8,108 bases of DNA from an uncultured Clostridia bacterium (GTDB lineage Bacteria; Bacillota; Clostridia; Oscillospirales; Acutalibacteraceae), in contig CALFPM010000195.1 of NCBI GenBank assembly GCA_937919155.1, forward strand, positions 1-8,108, read 5' to 3'. Positions 6,333 to 8,108 of the stretch are shown here, in pieces. The stretch's first letter is position 1. Every line of letters starts with the position of its first letter. The notes under the pieces are model-generated. The model worked only from the letters and a program-made list of their open reading frames with translations, searched no databases and had not been told where the DNA came from. The translations under genes were made by a program, and so were the position numbers.

Positions 6333-6704
6333 ATGGCTAAGAAAGAAGTTTCCAATGCTGCAGAGAAGGTTGCCGCCGCAGATAAGAAAGAAAAGAAGCC
6401 TGCTAATCCTAACGGAAATATTTTCGTGAGAGCCGGCAAGGCAATCAAAAAGTTCTGCAAAGATCTCAAGGGCGAAATCAAGAAGATTGTTTGGCCCGAT
6501 GCAAAAACCGTTCTTAAGTCAACCGCAGTAGTTCTCGTAGTTGTTGCAATTTGCGGACTCGCAATTTTCGCTGTTGACCAGCTCCTTTCATTGGGCCTTT
6601 CAGGTCTTAAGGATGTTGCTCAGAAAGCAGGCGAATCAGCAACAGCAACCACAACCGCTGCAAGCACAGGTATGATTAGCCTCGGCAATTTCTTTATCGG
6701 TTGA
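6333..6704 (+). CDS. secE: Preprotein translocase subunit SecE
   Basis: SecE is the essential clamp of the SecYEG protein-conducting channel in the cell membrane. The conserved amphipathic helix and hinge appear as FCKDLKGEIKKIVWPDAKTV (41-60), with the family tryptophan-proline W54-P55, followed by one membrane segment at about 63-83. The protein has 123 residues, clearly longer than the minimal Gram-positive SecE of about 60-75. It has an extra lysine- and alanine-rich N-terminal tail (1-30) and an unusual tail after the membrane segment (90-123) rich in Ala, Thr, Ser and Gly, ending in a hydrophobic GNFFIG. Start ATG 6333 follows GGGAGGA (6318-6324). It lies 18 nt before nusG, the classic secE-nusG pairing. 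Confidence 0.93.
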   Translation: MAKKEVSNAAEKVAAADKKEKKPANPNGNIFVRAGKAIKKFCKDLKGEIKKIVWPDAKTVLKSTAVVLVVVAICGLAIFAVDQLLSLGLSGLKDVAQKAGESATATTTAASTGMISLGNFFIG

Positions 6705-6722
6705 TAAAGGAGGCAAAGTACA

Positions 6723-7271
6723 ATGGCAATTGACACAAGATGGTACGTTGTTCATACCTATTCAGGTTATGAAAACAAGGTTGCAACCAACATTGAAAAG
6801 ATGGTTGAAAACCGCAAAATGCAGGATCAGATTCTTGAAGTCAAAATTCCGACAGAAACCGTTACCGATGTTGAGAAAAAGAAGGAAGTTGAGCGCAAGC
6901 TCTTCCCCGGATATGTTCTCGTTAAGGTAGCTGTTGCACCCGACAGGGACAACCGTCCCGCAATGAGCGATGAAACATGGCTTCTCATCCGCAACACAAG
7001 AGGTGTAACAGGTTTCGTAGGTCCCGAAAACAAGGCTATCCCACTTACCGATGAAGAAGTTATCAGGCTCGGAGTCGAGAAGAGAACCGTTGAGGTTTCA
7101 TATCAGGTTGGCGACACAGTCAACATCATTGATGAGATTTTCGATGGCTTCACGGGAGTTGTTGAGGAACTTGATGTTGAGAATAACATGGTCAAAGTTT
7201 CAGTATCCGCACTCTTTGGCAAACAGACAACAGTTGAGCTTGAGCTTGACCAGGTTGAGCTTGCCGAATAA
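6723..7271 (+). CDS. nusG: Transcription termination/antitermination factor NusG
   Basis: NusG binds RNA polymerase across the cleft and influences pausing, termination and coupling to ribosomes. The 182-residue product has the NGN domain (about 5-110) with WYVVHTYSGYENKV, KLFPGYVLVKV and RNTRGVTGFVGP, and the KOW domain (about 125-180) with FDGFTGVVEELD and SALFGKQTTVELELDQVE. A strong AAAGGAGG (6706-6713) stands 9 nt before ATG 6723. Compared with the usual 'FPGYVLVKM.M.DETW' pattern, about 8-10 additional residues (around 71-82, APDRDNRPAM) are inserted before DETW. The next gene, rplK, follows after a 130-nt leader, so the r-protein genes are probably co-transcribed but separately controlled. 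Confidence 0.96.
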   Translation: MAIDTRWYVVHTYSGYENKVATNIEKMVENRKMQDQILEVKIPTETVTDVEKKKEVERKLFPGYVLVKVAVAPDRDNRPAMSDETWLLIRNTRGVTGFVGPENKAIPLTDEEVIRLGVEKRTVEVSYQVGDTVNIIDEIFDGFTGVVEELDVENNMVKVSVSALFGKQTTVELELDQVELAE

Positions 7272-7278
7272 TCACGGT

Positions 7279-7339
7279 AATTTGAGGGTTCATCCCTTTC
7301 AAATTTAGCGCTTTTAACAGCGCAGTCCGCCTTACGGCG
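7279..7339 (+). repeat. Three tandem hairpins in the nusG-rplK spacer
   Basis: Three consecutive inverted repeats follow nusG. The first is 7279-7305 (7-bp outer stem, 2-nt bulge, GGG/CCC inner stem). The second is 7308-7323 (GCGCT / AGCGC, 6-nt loop). The third is 7328-7339 (CGCC-TTAC-GGCG). None is followed by a T-run, so they are not evident terminators. They may be processing sites, protein-binding elements or structural parts of the rplK leader. Confidence 0.6.
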
Positions 7340-7346
7340 CGGCTTC

Positions 7347-7380
7347 GTGGGAGGAGCAGAAAAGCTCCGCAATTTACCAC
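7347..7380 (+). promoter_or_regulatory. Probable ribosomal protein L1 binding site (rplK-rplA leader)
   Basis: The outer helix GTGG (7347-7350) with CCAC (7377-7380) and the inner helix GGAGC (7353-7357) with GCTCC (7364-7368) are separated by a strongly asymmetric internal loop (GA against GCAATTTA). This two-helix shape, with GTGGGAGG on the 5' side, resembles the L1 site on 23S rRNA and the known L1 operator in rplKA leaders. It lies 8 nt before the rplK ribosome site, and rplA is downstream, as expected for feedback repression by free L1. Recognition is by pattern from memory. Confidence 0.75.
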
Positions 7381-7401
7381 ATTATATGGAGGTTTTTAAT
7401 T

Positions 7402-7827
7402 ATGGCACAGAAAGTTGTAGGCTTAATTAAGTTACAGATCCCCGCAGGCAAGGCTACTCCGGCTCCCCCGGTAGGTCCTGCTCTCGGTCAGCACGGCGTT
7501 AACATCATGTCCTTCACAAAGGAATTCAATGAACGCACAAAGAACGACATGGGTCTTATCATCCCCGTTGTTATCACAGTTTATGCTGACCGTTCATTCA
7601 CATTCATCACAAAGACTCCCCCCGCTGCAGTTCTTATCAAGAAGGCTGCCGGTATTGAAAGCGGTTCCGGTGTCCCCAACAAGACAAAGGTTGCTTCCCT
7701 TACAAAGGAGCAGGTCAGAAAAATCGCAGAGCAGAAGATGCCCGACCTTAACGCTGCTACAGTTGAAGCTGCTATGAGCATGATCGCTGGTACAGCACGC
7801 AGCATGGGCGTTACTGTTGTTGATTGA
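7402..7827 (+). CDS. rplK: 50S ribosomal protein L11
   Basis: L11 forms the base of the ribosomal stalk with the GTPase-associated rRNA region and is needed for RelA-type stringent sensing and termination-factor function. The 141-residue length is exactly usual. The N-terminal domain (about 1-70) carries the proline-rich PAGKATPAPPVGPALGQHGV segment and the MSFTKEFN helix. The C-terminal RNA-binding domain (about 75-141) carries KTPPAAVLIKKAAGI, VASLTKEQVRKIAEQKMPDL and the terminal AGTARSMGVTV. Start ATG 7402 follows GGAGGT (7388-7393). It is preceded by the L1-type operator and followed 19 nt later by rplA. Confidence 0.98.
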   Translation: MAQKVVGLIKLQIPAGKATPAPPVGPALGQHGVNIMSFTKEFNERTKNDMGLIIPVVITVYADRSFTFITKTPPAAVLIKKAAGIESGSGVPNKTKVASLTKEQVRKIAEQKMPDLNAATVEAAMSMIAGTARSMGVTVVD

Positions 7828-7846
7828 TCGGCGGAGGTAGAGAAAT

Positions 7847-8108
7847 ATGAAACACGGTAAGAAGTATATTGAAAGCGCAAAGCTCGTAGACAGATCAAAG
7901 TTCTATGAAGCAAATGATGCGCTCGCACTTGCAGTTGAAACTGCAAAGGCAAAGTTTGACGAAACAGTAGAAGTACACGTTCGTCTCGGTGTTGACTCAC
8001 GTCACGCTGACCAGCAGGTTAGAGGCGCTGTTGTTCTTCCTAACGGTACAGGTAAAAATGTTAGAGTAGCAGTTTTCGCAAAGGGCGATAAAATTGACGC
8101 AGCTCTTG
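7847..8108 (+). CDS. rplA: 50S ribosomal protein L1, 3'-incomplete at window edge
   Basis: L1 forms the mobile L1 stalk that helps release deacylated tRNA from the E site, and it represses its own operon by binding the leader mRNA. The first 87 codons are present. They contain the family blocks KYIESAKLVD, FDETVEVHVRLGVDSRHADQ and QVRGAVVLPNGTGK, followed by VRVAVFAKGDK. The full protein is normally about 230 residues, so roughly 140 lie beyond the window. ATG 7847 has GGAGGT (7833-7838) 8 nt upstream. The 19-nt gap to rplK indicates one transcript. Confidence 0.97.
   Translation, partial: MKHGKKYIESAKLVDRSKFYEANDALALAVETAKAKFDETVEVHVRLGVDSRHADQQVRGAVVLPNGTGKNVRVAVFAKGDKIDAAL

Noticed and set aside
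7272..7401. Separate promoter for rplK-rplA in the spacer
   Set aside because: No -35/-10 pair with proper spacing was found. TATATGG-like bases at 7383-7389 overlap the ribosome site of rplK.

Overview
The window looks like the chromosome of a moderate-GC Gram-positive Clostridia-type bacterium, plausibly a gut Oscillospiraceae/Ruminococcaceae relative. This is inferred from strong AGGAGG-type ribosome sites, sigma-A-type promoters, a lipoprotein with a Gram-positive-style lipobox, meso-diaminopimelate dehydrogenase, a zapA–U32 pair, and the order rpmG-secE-nusG-rplK-rplA. No species call is possible from sequence reading alone.

Layout. (1) Bases 1 to about 765 are much more AT-rich (roughly 25-32% GC in the lines I counted, against about 45% further right). 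They carry a long minus-strand reading frame of unknown, tryptophan-rich protein that runs off the left edge. (2) At about 742-769 this joins abruptly to the C-terminal third of a plus-strand FtsX/MacB-type ABC transporter permease. Both genes lack their 5' ends at the same point, so this is either a rearrangement or an assembly misjoin. (3) A strong bidirectional hairpin terminator (1336-1367) separates the permease from a convergent lipoprotein gene (minus strand) that may be a degenerate PrsA/SurA-like foldase. (4) Divergent promoters in 2354-2440 drive that lipoprotein leftward and, rightward, zapA with a translationally coupled U32-family protein of the RlhA-like, DUF3656-containing type. 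(5) ddh, with its own promoter, makes or consumes meso-DAP for peptidoglycan and lysine. (6) A near-consensus promoter (5978-6006) and a structured leader of about 138 nt precede rpmG-secE-nusG. A second structured leader with a recognisable ribosomal protein L1 binding site precedes rplK and the start of rplA, which runs off the right edge.

How the parts work together. The right half is a classical translation/secretion/transcription operon (L33, SecE, NusG, L11, L1), in which L1 probably represses its own operon through the leader hairpin just before rplK. The middle joins cell division (ZapA), probable RNA hydroxylation (U32) and cell-wall precursor supply (Ddh). I found no CRISPR array, tRNA, rRNA or complete insertion sequence. 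The parts most worth a second look are the left-edge junction with its unknown gene, and the leader RNAs of rpmG and rplK.
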